A DNA stretch of 64,000 bases from Isoetes taiwanensis. Taxonomy: Eukaryota > Streptophyta > Lycopodiopsida > Isoetales > Isoetaceae. The notes under the pieces were generated by a model, which did not search any database, was not told the DNA's origin, and worked only from the letters and a program-made list of their open reading frames with translations. A program made the translations under genes and the position numbers. Shown here piece by piece: positions 10,960 to 24,300 of this stretch. Location: the NCBI GenBank assembly GCA_021234155.1, contig JAJEKV010000092.1, forward strand, positions 1,180,001-1,244,000, read 5' to 3'. Numbering within the stretch: position 1 is the stretch's first letter; each line of letters starts with the position of its first letter.

Positions 10960-13958
10960 GCTAATCTTTTCCAGATTAGCTAGGCTCAGAGAATTGAAAC
11001 GAAAGCCTTGAATCAGCAAAAGAGCCAATAAAGAAAAAATTGTCTCAAGAACAAAAGTAAAATAAAAAATTGCCTCAAGAACAAAAGTAAAATCGCATCT
11101 TTAATTTGCTGCAGAGTGGATGAGGAATTTGCTACAGAGAGGTGAAGGAAATCCTTGATTAATGCAGAATATTGTTCTGCTGCCTTGTTCAATCACCTTG
11201 CCACATGCACAATCTACTCTCAGGAAAGAGAGAAGTAAAATTAGTGGACGAGTTTCTTTGGACGATTTAACTGCTCTTGCTTCCATTCCAGTGATTCAAC
11301 AGACTTTGCTCTCATTCTGCGAGTTTTCCTCCAGATTCAACCGACTGTTATCTGGATTGATGTCCCAGAATAGCAACTAACACCGTTTTTACTATGTACG
11401 AAATGGCCATTTGAAGCTCCAGAATCAGCAATTGTCGCGCGTTTGCCCACCCAACAGAATGATTGATGACAAATCTAAGGAGCACGATTCATGACGAATC
11501 CAAATATCACATTTACAACATGAAAGGATGCAAGGGAAAGCTATGGATTTAGCAAGTAGATACATAAGAATGCTGTCAAACTGTACATGTATACAACATC
11601 ATGAAATATATGTATATATACATATCAAGTGTGTGCCCGAGGACATAGCTGATCTTGTATATCCATGACCACCTGAAAGTATGATCCCAGCATCCGTACG
11701 GAAGCCGTGCTCAATATCACATGTAGCGGCTGGGCAGGCCTGACCAACTCAACATAGTGCGTCTGGATCTACAAACTTTTCATAACTCATGGTACCAGCT
11801 ACAAGCATCTCGATGGTAAAGACAAGCATTCACAATCTTCTTGTATCTAACTTGGTAGAACAAACAAAAGACAACACGTTCTTGAGTTTCAATAAAGCAA
11901 CTCAACATGGCATTCCATGTGCTGCAGCTAGAACAGAACCACTGACCTTGAAACGAATAAATAGGAATCGCCTGCCTCAGAAAGAAGCCTAAAAGGTTCA
12001 CTGAAAAACAAGATAAATTGCTACTCTGCCAAATCCAAAAAGCCTCAAAAGAAAGGCCTACTGAAATTGGAAAGCCTGGCAAGTCCAGCAAGCTTTGCGC
12101 TCAAATCCGCAACAGTTCTGCTCAAATCGAAATACCTTCCTCAAGTCCAGGAAGCTTTTTGCTCCACCGCCTCTGCGTGCCAGACCTATTCCTTGGTATG
12201 CCAGGTGTTGGAGAAAACCCAACTCCGAACAAAGCAACTACAGAAGGATAAACACAAAAAGACCATTGAAAAAACCCACACCCAACTTGCTGATGTCAAT
12301 GTCATTCGGTTTTGGATACCCTGCTAAACCATGAAAAATCTTAGGTAATATTGGGCCCTTTCTTCAATTGCAAAAGATAATTTCTACTTGAGTGGATGAG
12401 CCACTTCCCTGCATATTTTTAGCAGTCCAATTGCCCCCTTCGAGGAATCCCAAACACTCGATAGTCGGTCCCAAATTTCAACAGATTTTTTGGCAGCAAA
12501 CATCTAGGTTTTGGCAAATAATATAAGAGTATTTAGGGTTCTCTTTTCATCATTTTCTTCTTTGACGATTTATGATAAGTTCTAAATGAAAATTCCATCC
12601 GTACATGTTTCCAGATATATATTTGTCTATACTCATAAAATGGCATTCAGACAGTACACGTTTACCCAGTAAGTCTACAAAATAAATATGCCTTCCTGGA
12701 CAGAAAGCATACAACACCTCAACATGTCAAAATTCAGGAAACACAATGATGAAATTACCTTGTTCAAGTTCATATACACAACCCAATATCCATGCTAAAA
12801 GAGCCAAACACAAGACAGATAACTGGATGTACTACCCAAGTAACTGAGGAAACTGAACCACCTTATTTGCTGCCTTGTAAAATTTTATACGAAAACATTT
12901 TAGAATGATCGGCATACTTACAAAGATTCTGAACCTTCTTATTTGCTGCATTTTAGCATATTATAACAGAATTTCAGAATGATAAGCATACTTACAAAAC
13001 AAGGGTGTCCCAGCCTAGATTGCGCCAACTCCAGTGAATCTTCACATCCCTGGGTGTTAAATCTGAAAGTTGAGGATCTCAGCTACAGAACCAAGTTGAG
13101 TTATATAGCAAACAGTGGTAGTGTTTAATATTGAGCTGGACAGTGTGTGCAGAAAGCATTTTCAATACACATCTTAGGGTATAAACCATCAGCCAGAGAT
13201 AATAGAGCATAGCATATCATATATTACGAATTGAAAAAACTTAATAGTGCTTGAAGTAGCCTTCAAATTATATGCAACTTCAACATGTACTGCATCTTGA
13301 TGAGCATCAGAAAGCCTCCAACTCTACTTTGTAATATACACTGTCAGCAAGCAAAAACTGTAATCGAGAAAGAACAATTCTGACCACCCATAGCAACAAG
13401 CCACCCCCAGTACATATGCATACTACCATGAAAGAAAATTTCATGTTCTGAACTGGGAACAAAGATTACACGCATTTAACGTAACCTATAAAAACGAATT
13501 AACACTTTTAATTAAATTTATATTAATATAGCTTTATTATCTGCACATGCTTAGGAAGTAAAATAGTGACAAGAAATTGCACCTACCATCCAGCACAGGC
13601 TTAACAAACCTGTTCTTTGTCGGCAGTTTCACTGGCTGCATTTCAAGGTCTATATAAAGACAACACTTCAAATCACCGACATAATAGTTGAATCCACTAC
13701 AGCTAAAAGCACAGTTCTATAAGACTTCAACCAGCTAGCTGATACATAAATTAAACTGCGCTAGCTCAAGTGCATACTTTACATCATTGGCTGTCACTAA
13801 GGCTGAAGCTATGGAAACCAAAAGCATCAAAAAGTACAATGTCTTCTATGAGCACACTTTGTACAAGGGGCATGTAGGTTTTCCAGCTGGAAGCTTCTCT
13901 TACACTATATAGTTATCATCAACTTTCCCCATAGATAAAATAATACACTTAAAAGTCC
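10960..13958. other. intergenic / possible 3' untranslated region of the MAP kinase
   Basis: Three kilobases with only short open frames, none showing a family motif; a small cluster of plus-strand frames at 12018-12334 is unrecognised. A perfect AT dyad, tatgtatatatacata, is at about 11607-11622. The nearer part (about 13500-13958) probably holds the 3' untranslated region of the minus-strand MAP kinase. I see no unambiguous poly(A) signal that fixes its end. Confidence 0.45.
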
Positions 13959-15141
13959 TCAGAATTCATTTATTGCTTCTGGGTGGTAATGGCACATTTC
14001 TTTCCAGACCATTTCCCTCACATCCGCTTCCTTCAGATCTACATCTTCAAATTCAAAATCAAAAGTAGCTGGAGCTGATGGCTCCATTGTAACATCGTGA
14101 AGAAGCGAAAAGTATGGGTGCTCAAGAGCTTCTGTGACTGTAATCCGTTTTTTCGGATCAAACACCAGCATTCTATCAAGCAGATTAAGGGCTAGAGGGT
14201 TTGCCCGTGGGTATAAGCGCGCAAGAGACACACGAGGAGCATATGGTAAGGACTTGATATAACTTCGGGCCTTTTGGCTTGGCACAAATTGTAGCTCACT
14301 TTCCTCTGGGGAGCCAATCATCTCAATTATTATCTTCAACTGATGAATATAATCTTTTCCAGGGAACAAAGCTTTACGCCCTAGTAACTCAGCAAAAACA
14401 CAACCAACAGACCACATATCAATAGCACTTGTGTATTCTTCACATGAAAGTAGAAGCTCTGGGGCACGGTACCATCTTGTCACAACATACTCAGTCATAA
14501 ATTGACCATTGTCTCTTCCTGTCCTTGCCAATCCGAAGTCACATATTTTAAGATCACAGCTTGCATTCACAAGGAGATTGCTAGGCTTCAAGTCACGATG
14601 AAGCACATTTGCAGAATGAACGTACTTCAAACCTCGAAGCAGCTGTAAAGCAAGAAACACAAATTTCTATAATTTGATAATACCTGGAAAATCATGATAT
14701 GGAACATGCAGCACTTACCTGATATATGAAGTATTGGAAGTGGTCATCAGTCAATGCTTGAGAAGACCTAATGATCTGATGTAAGTCGGTATCCATAAGC
14801 TCATACACAAGATAAACATCATTGAAAGTGTATCTCCCTATAGGCTTCATGATGTCCTTGATTCCTATGATATTCTCGTGATAGAGATGCCTTAGAAGCT
14901 TCATCTCTCTGAGAGTTCGGCGTGCATCCATCAAGTTTTCAAAAGCATTTCCAATTTTCTTAATGGCAACTCGGTCTGAAGTCTCTGTGTTCTGGGCAGA
15001 GCACACAACTCCATATGCACCCTTTCCAATGGGTTTGATGGGCTGATATTTAAAGTCAATCTCAAAGAGGTTGCGCCAGATCATGTAATGATGTTTGCCT
15101 GGAGGAGAGATGCCATTGGGGGGATCCACTTTACTAGCCAT
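13959..15141 (-). CDS. MAP kinase, plant group C (MPK1/2/7/14 type)
   Basis: Two exons join to 368 residues: 15141-14719 (141 codons) and 14642-13959 (227 codons plus stop). The donor is CAG|GTAAGT, the acceptor TTTACAG|CT, and the intron is 76 bp. All kinase landmarks are intact: Gly-rich loop GKGAYGVV (39-46), VAIKK lysine K61, HRDLKPSN (D158), DFG (176-178) and activation loop TEY (191-193) followed by [10 protein letters not shown]. The ending [12 protein letters not shown] and the start KVDPPNGI match plant group C MAP kinases, which also have two exons. It would be activated by dual Thr/Tyr phosphorylation by a MAP kinase kinase and phosphorylate Ser/Thr-Pro sites. It is the only clearly intact host gene in the window. 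Confidence 0.95.
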
Positions 15142-17666
15142 TGAACTTCAGCTACTATCCAACCTTAGAAGAACAATTAGACCACCATAGAGCACGTAAC
15201 CTCACAGGAAGCAGCAGTTAAAGCAGATTGTATAATCATATCAGGCTCCTCCATAGATGTTCTTCAATAAAACAAGCAGTGCAAACAGAATTGCTGCAAA
15301 GACTACAAAATTGAACTTGACAAAGCTTGAACCAGATCTGCCAGATAGGTCACAATTTAGAGCCGAGATCCATCAAAAGACAAAATTCCCTTCCAACGCC
15401 TGAAATCCGCAAACCCCCCTGCTCAACCTAATCCACAACACGCCAAACCACTGATCAATTTTGGGATGCCTGCGACAACGAGAACACACCATCCAGAAAA
15501 GAGAAAGGATTGGTCCAATAGCACAGCCAGAAGAATAGGCTCTCTTAACGCACCCCAAATTGGCCCTGTAGTAACGCCCCTGTTAACCTATCACACTCCA
15601 AAAGTGACACCTTCCCTTCTGACACGCCAAACCCAAACCCAAAATCCGGCAAGCACGAAGAAGACAGCCCAGCAAAACGGAACAACAAACCAGATCAGCC
15701 CAAAATCACAGATTGTACTGTCTAAACCGGAAGCAAGCACCTGGGTAACCAACAAAATGTAGGTCTGCTCTGTTTTTCAGGTCCAAAAGGCGCAGAGAGC
15801 TAAGGACTCCGGAAGGGCTGTAGATTTAGGATAGATGAATTGAAATTGGATACTGGAGCTGACCGGATGGCAAACCGGAAAAAAAAAAAAGGGACGGACA
15901 GATCGGAGCAGGGTAAAAATGGAACCTTAGGACCTCATCAAACGTTACCTCATGAGGAATTGCACAGTGCAAAAGTAGAAACAGGTTGAACGGACGGATG
16001 AGATGGGTACCAAGGATCTGGGAGAATGCGTATGAAAGCTAGGGTACCGCTGTTACAATTTTGTCGTGGAGCAGCATTTAAGTATGTGGGTGTTTGCCAC
16101 GTGGCAATTTGCCCATCACACCATTGCATCAAATGTTAAGTCGTGCCTTCTACCACTTGGCTTGCTTACCTCATTATTGCTTCTTCTTTTTTCTTCTTAT
16201 TCTTCTTTGTATATTTTACTCCGTAGTGGGCATCTCGATTCCTTTCGTCCTTGCCTTTGTAGCCGCAAAAATACGTGGTTGTATCACCTCCATACCTAAC
16301 CTTGTGAGCGTATCCAGTGTTGATGTTTACTTCTTACTGTTGTTGATTGTCGTTTTATTCAGCACTTTCCGCCATATCCCTATGGCCGCCCACTAAAAAC
16401 ACGAGTACCATTGGCAACCAGCAGAAGATGCACCAATATCTGAAGTTGCAAAACCATGAGTTAACATAGCACTTGTTGCAATAATCATACCAAACCAACT
16501 CGCACGAATGTTGCAGTTGGTCTTTCAAATTATGCATTGATGACCATCAACATATCTGCCATTGTTTTGACATTGCAGCTAGCCAAATGCTTGTAATACT
16601 CTACATCAAATACTGCCCACTCAACTGAGGCACAATTGTCCTTACCAAACATCTTTTTGAAAAGCCAGTAATTATTTGTCATACCATGTGACTACCACCC
16701 TATACACTCATTCACTCATATTACTTACCATATGCACTAGTTCATAATCTATCCAAGATTATTACAACATCAACATAAGTTTCATGCTACTCTTATCAAA
16801 AGTTCTTTAAAACTGCTCTAATTGTAAACTTCAACAAGAAGTCTACATAACAAGAAGTATAAATGGCCTTGCACCATTAAAACCCTAGCAAGCCCTTTAT
16901 ATGAGCCAAATGCAAGCATGGCAAAATGATCTGTTGAAGGTTATTCTGCAACATCACATTTCATGATGGGTACTTTCTTTGACTACGCCTTCATTCTGGC
17001 ATGATTGAAGCATTTGTTGAAGAAGAGCATCAACAGATCCTCAACATTCCATTTTACTATTGAGAATGAGCTGAAAGATTGCAATATTGCCACAACATGG
17101 CTTTTTTGACAAATGGTTTAAGCCATGTCAAGATAGGTGAGGTGACGTAATTTGCATCATAAAAGATGGATAGATGGATAAATATCCTAAGTTGTTTTAA
17201 TGTCACGCCACTTGGCAGCATCCAACTTCTTTGTTTATTTTTCCAAAAAATGAAGGTAGGTATTATCTTTTTTATGTTTTTGAAAACATATAGAAGTATG
17301 TTTCACTCAATCAAGGCACAATCGTACTCATCAAACATTTTCTTGAAAAGCCGATACTTGTTTGCCATACCATGTGACCAACGATAAACTTATAAGGGTA
17401 AATTGGGATTATGTCTTAATTTTGAAAAAAAAAGATTATATTGCATGTTTTTAGTAACATATTCAAATTCACAAATTTTATGCCTAAAGTACAACTAGCA
17501 AGAAGCACACCAGAAGGCTTTAGCAAGTTAAGACTTGTTAGGTTTTTATTTTAGGCTTGATGCCATTAGACTGTCATTGATGGCTAATATTTTCCTTTTG
17601 TATTTTATTTGAAGAAGCAATATTTCTTGGTTTTGCTCCGCATAGATGATAGTGTTGGAATGGTGC
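15142..17666. other. upstream region of the MAP kinase and intergenic DNA
   Basis: The first several hundred bases (15142-15900) presumably hold the MAP kinase 5' untranslated region and promoter. A palindromic G-box, GCCACGTGGC, lies at 16096-16105, about 950 bp upstream of the start codon; its use is unproven. A segment of about 65 bp with the phrase ccataccatgtgac is present twice (about 16626-16692 and 17313-17379), so a dispersed repeat lies here. No other gene is recognisable. Confidence 0.5.
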
Positions 17667-18146
17667 TAAGGGAGGGTGCCCGTCTACGGGGCAGATATGA
17701 AGACAAATGGGACGATGGAGGTCCTCCACAGCTCAGAAACGGGCCCAAGATGGTGCATTCGATGCCCTTGAAAGAGGGCTTTCTGATGAACCTAAAACCG
17801 CCTGGTGCGGTGCCCTGAAACGGGAATAAAAAAGCTTTAAATGGAGCCCCTTAACTGCCCCACGGGGTGAATGAGGTGCCCTTCAATGGTGCATGTTGAC
17901 CACATGCTCAAAATGGGACAAACAAGTACTCATTTTATAGGTCTCGTTAATGCGATTCTAATGCAAGTGGTCCGCCATGATTTCGCCTCCCACACAAAAA
18001 GTTGTGGGGCTTTAAAGAAAATGTAAAAAGGCGGGAATTTTGAACGGACAAATCTTAGCCGTCAGATTCAACCGCCCTTTCCTCTTAGCCGTCAGATTCA
18101 ACCGCCCCGGAAAGGGCAGTGCCCCGTTGACGGGCACCCTCCCTTA
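17667..18146. mobile_element. 480-bp MITE-like inverted-repeat element
   Basis: The ends 17667-17693 and 18120-18146 are inverted copies over 27 bases with one mismatch, beginning TAAGGGAGGGTGCCCGT. Each arm is itself nearly palindromic (GCCCGT ... ACGGGGC). There is no coding capacity. Flanking bases (C-TAA at left, TTAA at right) do not give a clean target duplication, so the superfamily is open. Inside, the phrase cttagccgtcagattcaacc occurs twice in tandem at 18053 and 18084 (period 31). Confidence 0.7.
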
Positions 18147-18542
18147 AGCCTAATCTAATTGAAGAAGAAATGGCGTAATACGGTTGTGATAGTAAAAAAT
18201 TGTATTGTCTTTATGCCAAAACTTTACAAAGTTATTTTTAAAATATTGCATTTTTTCCTTCGCAGAAAGAACCACTTGCTAGGAGTTGGGTTGAAACCAA
18301 AGGGCTTTGGCATGATAGAATTTGTTAAGCATTAATATTTAGTGTCATTAGATTGTGATAGCTGGCTGTGGCACCAAAAAATATGCATATGAGCTTGTTA
18401 GCATACTGTTATAGGTTAAAAGCACATCAGAATGCAAGTCAACTTTAAAGTGGCGTTATATTGAACATGACGCCACTTCAAGTCTCTGGGGGTCCGTCAT
18501 ATGTCCTCATAGACGCTGCCAATGTGGTATGACGTAAAAATA

Positions 18543-18680
<138 letters not shown>

Positions 18681-19129
18681 TAGGATACTTCAATAAATTA
18701 GTTTGAAAACTGATAATGCCATTAGGACGAGTATCAAAAGAATAAGTCCAGCTCGTTTGCACTGGTATGATCCATCAGAGTAGCTTATATGTTATTTGAA
18801 GAGTTCCATTCGTGTTTCTCCAAGATGGAACCCCAAGCTAGTTGATCGCTTTTTGTGTGACCCTCAATTCTTTTTGCATATAGAACTAGATGTAGATAAA
18901 TGACATTGTCTAAATGGACCTAAGTCTAATTGAAGCAATGGCGTGAAGACTGTGGTAGTCGAAAATTCTTCTGTTTTGAGGGCAAAAATTACAATATTAT
19001 ATTAACTAGAAAAGGGCCCGACCTGCACTCATTCCTCGGCTCGGCCCCTCTGGGGCCTCACCTCGGTTTAGACATCTTTGGGACTATTCCTCAGCTCGGC
19101 CGAGGCCTCGCCTCGATTTCGGCCCAGCT

Positions 19130-20120
19130 ATGTACTCCTACTACTAATTCCAAAGTATCACTCATTAGGATGTTACTCAACCTCGATTCGGCATTGGCTC
19201 GCGTACATACCTACGACCAATATGTACTACCAATTCCAAACTATCACACGTTGAGGAGCTTAGTGGAAGTATCATCCATTGGGAGTTTACTCACACTACT
19301 ATTAACTCTAAAGTCTCACCCATTAAAAGCTGACTCACACTTACTACATCGACTACCAATCTCAAACTATCACCCATTGGGAGCTTACCAACACCTACTA
19401 CTACTTCTAAAGTATCACTCGTTGAGAGCTTACCACATCTACTATGAATTCCAAAGTAGAACCCTTATATGTTCAAGAAACTTCCCATGTTACAAAGCAT
19501 CCATTGCTCAACCACCCATGAGAAGCATGCTTACACATACAGCCATGAGGACCCATATCACATCTACACCCATGGGGACCTTTACCACGTCCATTACTTG
19601 GCACCCGTGCAAGAGGAGTTTACTCACGTCTATTACTAATTCTAAAGTATTATCCATGAGGAGCCTACTTACACCTACTACCATATGTGCAAGAAACTTT
19701 CCATGTTACTCAGCATCCATTGCTCAACCACCCATAAGGAGCTCACTCATGCCTATTACTAATTCCAAAGTATCATGCATGAGGAACATACTCACACATA
19801 GATTCATGAGGACCTATACCACATCTACACCCATGAGGACCTTTACTACATCTATTTCTTGGCACCCATGCATGAGGAGTTTACTCACACCTACGACCTT
19901 GCAAGTTCATATACACACACATGCCCTACTAAAGTATCATTATGAGGATGTTACTCACACCTACTCCTCTCCAGAGCATTTCACATCCTTATTCACACAT
20001 ACTGCTCAACCCCCTATTCTAATACCAACAAAGTATCAATCATGGGTAGCATATTCGCACATACACACATGAGGATCCATACCACATCTACACCCATGAG
20101 GCCACATCTACTACATTCAC
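19130..20120. repeat. A-module array, unit 1
   Basis: This is an array of degenerate 40-60 bp phrases containing accatatc/acatctacacccatgagg and cctactaccaattccaaa. It has counterparts at 21830-22980 and 24600-25430. Phrase order is partly conserved between units (for example, gttcaagaaacttcccatg precedes ccattgctcaacc in each), showing duplication of the whole module. Confidence 0.8.
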
Positions 20121-21440
20121 TATTTTTAGACTGAGATGTTTGCGTATGAGCATCTGAAACATTCTACAACATTCTATTTTGAGTGTTTGCAAAGTTTCCA
20201 AAAACCCTCTACTTTGAGCCTTTTCCAAGTTTCAAAAAAAAAAAACTTTCTATTTTTAGACTGAGGTACTTGCCCATGAGCATCTGGAACATTCTAGAAC
20301 ATTCTATTTTGAGTTTTCTAGAACATTCTATTTTGAGAGTTTCCGAAGTTCCAAAAAGCTTGCTACTTTTAGACTGGGGTGCTTGCCCAGGAGCATCTGG
20401 AACATCCTGGAACATTCTATTTTGTGCGCCCATGAATATCTGGAACATTCTAGAACATTCTATTGTGAGTATTTGTATAAAGATTTAAGAAACTTACTAT
20501 TCTTAGACTGAGATGCTTATCCAAAAGCGTTTGAAACATTCTAGAATATTCTATTTTGAGTGTTTGTAAAGTTCCAAAAACTTGCTATTTTTTAGACTAA
20601 GGTGCTTGCCCATGAGCATCTGGAACATTCTAGAATATTGTAATTTGAGTGTTTGTAAAGTTTCCAAAAACCTGCTATTTTTTAGACTGAAGTGCTTGCG
20701 CATGAGCATTTGGAACATTCTAGAACATTCTATTTTAAGTGTTTGCAAAGTTCCACAAAACTTGCTATTTTTAGACTGAGGTGCTTGTCCATGAGCATCT
20801 GGAACATTCGAGAACATTGTATTCTGAGTGTTTGCAAAGTTCCACAAAACTTTCTATTAGAACATTCCATTTTTAGAACATTCTATTTTGAGTGTTTTTT
20901 AAGTTCCACAAAACTTTCTATTTTTAGACTGAGGTGCTTGCCCAGGAGCATCTAGAACATTCTAGAACATTCTATTATGAGTTCTTGCAAACTCTTAGAG
21001 AATTTTCTATTTTTAGACCATGGTACTTTCTATTTTTAGACTAAGGTTCTTACCTGTAAGCATCTGGAATATTCCAAAACATTATATTTTGAGCATTTGC
21101 AAAGTTTCAAAAAACTTTCTATTTTTAGACATTCTAGAAGACTCTATGACATTCCAGGACATTCTAGAAGATTCTAGAAGATTCCAGAGCTATCTAGAAC
21201 GTCCTAGAGCACTTTCTATTTTTAGAGTATGGTACTTTCTATTTTTAGACTGAGGTGCTTACCCGTGAGCATCTGGAATATTCCAAAACATTCTATTTTG
21301 AGCATTTGGAAAGTTTCAAAAAACTTTCTATTTTTAGACATTCTAGAAGACTCGGGGACATTCCAGGACATTCTAGAAGATTCTAGAAGATTCCAAAGCT
21401 ATTTAGAACATCCCAGAGCATCCTTGAATTATTTAGCATT
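20120..21440. repeat. B-module array, unit 1
   Basis: Monomers of roughly 85-110 bp contain gagcatctggaacattctag, gagtgtttgcaaagtt and ctatttttagactgagg. The array ends in a short-period part (21125-21215) of attctagaagattc type. Counterparts are at 22980-24300 and 25430-26420. CTAGAA-rich monomers can form many short hairpins. Confidence 0.8.
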
Positions 21441-21465
21441 CGCCCTTAATTATATTTGAACTTCA

Positions 21466-21655
21466 TGCTTAGCCTAGTGGTAAGGATGGTGGGCTTGGGG
21501 GGCAAGGTCCAGGGTTCGAATGCCCTCCATGACTAAGAAATTTTAAAGTGGGTGGGTGGAATAAAGAGGGCCGAGATCGCACCACGTGGTACATCCTCCA
21601 TCGTCGATGGGGTGTGGAATAATCACTCACACACGGACACTATTTATTATATATA
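21466..21655 (+). mobile_element. tRNA-derived SINE-like insertion
   Basis: Between satellite units 1 and 2, an A-box-like segment TTAGCCTAGTGGTAAGG (21469-21485) is followed about 30 bp on by a B-box-like GGTTCGAATGCC (21512-21523). This is the internal RNA polymerase III promoter of tRNA-derived SINEs. The 5' part does not fold into a full cloverleaf (no acceptor stem), so it is not a tRNA gene. A non-tRNA body follows. The end is not clear and no target duplication was identified. Confidence 0.55.
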
Positions 21656-22168
21656 GACTAGAAAAGGACCCCCTTTTTCTTTTGCACCCTTCCTCGGCTC
21701 GGCCCCTCCGGGGCCTCGCCTCGGTTTGGACATCCTTGGCACTATTCCTCGACTCGGCCTCGGCCGAAGAGACTCAGCCTCGGCCTTCGGCCAAGGCCTC
21801 GCCTCGGTTTGGGCCCACCCACATAGTCCTACTACTAATTCTAAAGTATCACCCATTAGGAGCTTATTCAACCTCGGTTCGGCATCGCCTCGCATACATA
21901 CCTACTACCAATATGTACTACCAATTCCAAACTATCACACGTTGAGGAGCTTAGTCACGTTTACTACCAATTTCAAAGTATTGTCCATTGGGAGTTTACT
22001 CACACCTACTATCAACTCTAAAGTCTCATCCATTGAGAGCTTACCCATACCTACTACTACTAAAGTATCACCTGGGCTTACTACATCTACTATGAATTTC
22101 AAAATGCACCCCTTACATGTTCAAGAAACTTCCCATGTTACTAAGCATCCATTGCTCAACTACCCATG

Positions 22169-22325
22169 TAACGGGCCCATGGTAGACTGCTCGAGTATTC
22201 GAACCTTGAATGTGCCTGTGGGGTGTTCCCGAGACATCGGCATAAATGGGTAGAAGCGTCTACTCATAAATGTCTAGACGGTTTTGCCCAGTTGGTTAAG
22301 GGCATGTCGGTTAGGAACGTTACAA
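22169..22325. other. foreign insert in A module with tRNA-like A box
   Basis: Text foreign to the array interrupts the A module in unit 2. It contains TTGCCCAGTTGGTTAAGGGC (about 22283-22302), which resembles an A box, and separately a reversed B-box-like ggttcgaatactc read on the minus strand (about 22192-22204). It may be the truncated remains of one or two SINE-like elements. Repeat text resumes at about 22325. Confidence 0.4.
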
Positions 22326-22979
22326 CCCATGAGGTGCATACTCACACATACAGCCATGAGGACCCATACCACATCTACACCCATGAGGACCTTTACCACG
22401 TCTATTACTTGGCACCCGTGCAAGAGGAATTTACTCACGCCTATTACTAATTCTAAAGTATTTTTCATGAGGAGCCTGCTTACACCTACTACCATATGTT
22501 CAAGAAACTTCACATGTTACTCAACATCCATTGCTCAACCAACCATAAGGAGCATACTCATATATACATCCATGAGGACCCATATCATATCTACATCCAT
22601 GAGGACCTTTACCACATCTATTTCTTGGCACCCATGCATGAGGAGTTTACTCACACCTACTACCGTGCAAGTTCACATACACACATACCCTACTAAGGTA
22701 TCACCTATGAGGAGGTTACTCACACCTATTGCACTCCATACCACATCTACATCCACAAGGACCTTTACCACATCTATACACCTACTATCGTGCAAGTTCA
22801 CATACACACATGCCCCACTTACTCACACCTACTGCACTCCAGAGCATTTCACATCCTTATTCACATATACTGCTCACCCCCCTATTCTATTACCAACAAA
22901 AACCATGGGTAGCATATTCACACATACACACATGAGGACCCATGCCACATCTACACCCATGAGGCCACATCTACAACAT

Positions 22980-24300
22980 TCACTATTTTTAGACTGAGAT
23001 ATTTGCATATGAGGATCTGAAAGATTCTAGAACATTCTATTTTGAGTGTTTGCAAAGTTTCCAAAAACCTTCTACTTTGAGCCTTTTCCAAGTTCCAAAG
23101 AACTTTCTATTTTTAGACTGAGGTGCTTGCCCAAGAGCATCTGGAACATTCTAGAGCATTCTATTTTGAGTTTAGCTGAAGTTGTTGGAATCGAACCTGA
23201 TACGATTCCGGATGGCAAAGCTTCAACTGTTTCTTTTTTGAGTTTTCTAGAACATTCTATTTTGAGCATTCTCAAAGTTCCAAAAAGCTTGCTACTTTTA
23301 GACTAAGGTGCTTGCCCAGGAGCATCTAGATCCTAGAACATTCTATTTTGAGTGCCCATGAATATCTGGAACATTCTAGAACATTCTATTATGAGTATTT
23401 GTAAAGATTTAAGAAACTTACTATTTTTAGACTCAGATGCTTATCCAGGAGCATCCAGAACATTATAGAATATTATATCTTGAGTGTTCATAAACTTCCA
23501 AAAGCTTGCTATTTTTTGGCTGAGATGCTTGCCCATAGCATCTGGAACATTCGCGAACATTCTATTTTGAGTGTTTGCAAAGTTCCACAATTTGCTATTT
23601 TTAGATTGAGCTGCTTGTCCATTAGCATCTGGAACATTCGAGAACATTCTATTTTGAGTGTTTGCAAAGTTCCACAAAACTTTCTATTTTTAGACTGAGG
23701 TGCTTGCCCATAAGCATCTGGAACATTGTAGAACATTTCATTTTTAGATTGAGGTGCTTGCCCAGGAGCATGTAGAACATTCTAGAACATTGTATTATGG
23801 GTTCTTGCAATCTTTTAGAAAACTTTTTATTTTTAGTGGTACTTTCTATTTTTAGACTGAGGTGCTTATCAGTGAGCATCTGGAACATTCCAGAACATTC
23901 TAGTCTGAGCATTTGCAAAGTTTCAAAAACTTTCTATTTTTAAACATTCTAGAAGACTCTAGGACATTTGAATTGTCTGTAAAGTTCCACAAACTTTCTA
24001 TTTTTAGACTGAGATGCTTGCCCTTGAGCACCTGGAATATTCGAGAACATTCTATTATGACTTCTTGCAAACTTTTAGAAAACTTTCTATTTTTAGACAT
24101 GGTACTTTCTATTTTTAGACTGAGGTGCTTATCCGTGAGATCTGGAACATTCCAGAATATTCTATTTTGAGCATTTGCAAAGTTTCAAACTTTCTATTTT
24201 TAGACATTCTAGAAGATTCTAGGACATTCTAGAAGATTCTAGGACATTCTAGAAGATTCTAGAGCCATTTAGAGCATTTTAGAACATCCTAGGGCATACT
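22980..24300. repeat. B-module array, unit 2
   Basis: This is the second copy of the B array, of the same monomer type as 20120-21440. It carries a roughly 65-bp foreign insert at about 23171-23235 with the perfect 7-bp stem GGAATCG/CGATTCC (23187-23193 and 23203-23209). It finishes with three near-identical tandem units of attctagaagattctaggac (24208-24265). Confidence 0.8.

Noticed and set aside
11780-12334. Short open frames on both strands between the LTR element and the MAP kinase
   Set aside because: Overlapping, short, without start context or family motif; left as unassigned.
18930-20072. 380-codon open frame as a gene
   Set aside because: The translation follows the satellite phrases (repeated TPTT, SLLT, TSTPM units) and shifts with repeat copies; there is no domain or splice structure.
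21469-21531. tRNA gene
   Set aside because: A and B boxes are present, but there is no acceptor stem or proper anticodon arm, so it was called SINE-like.
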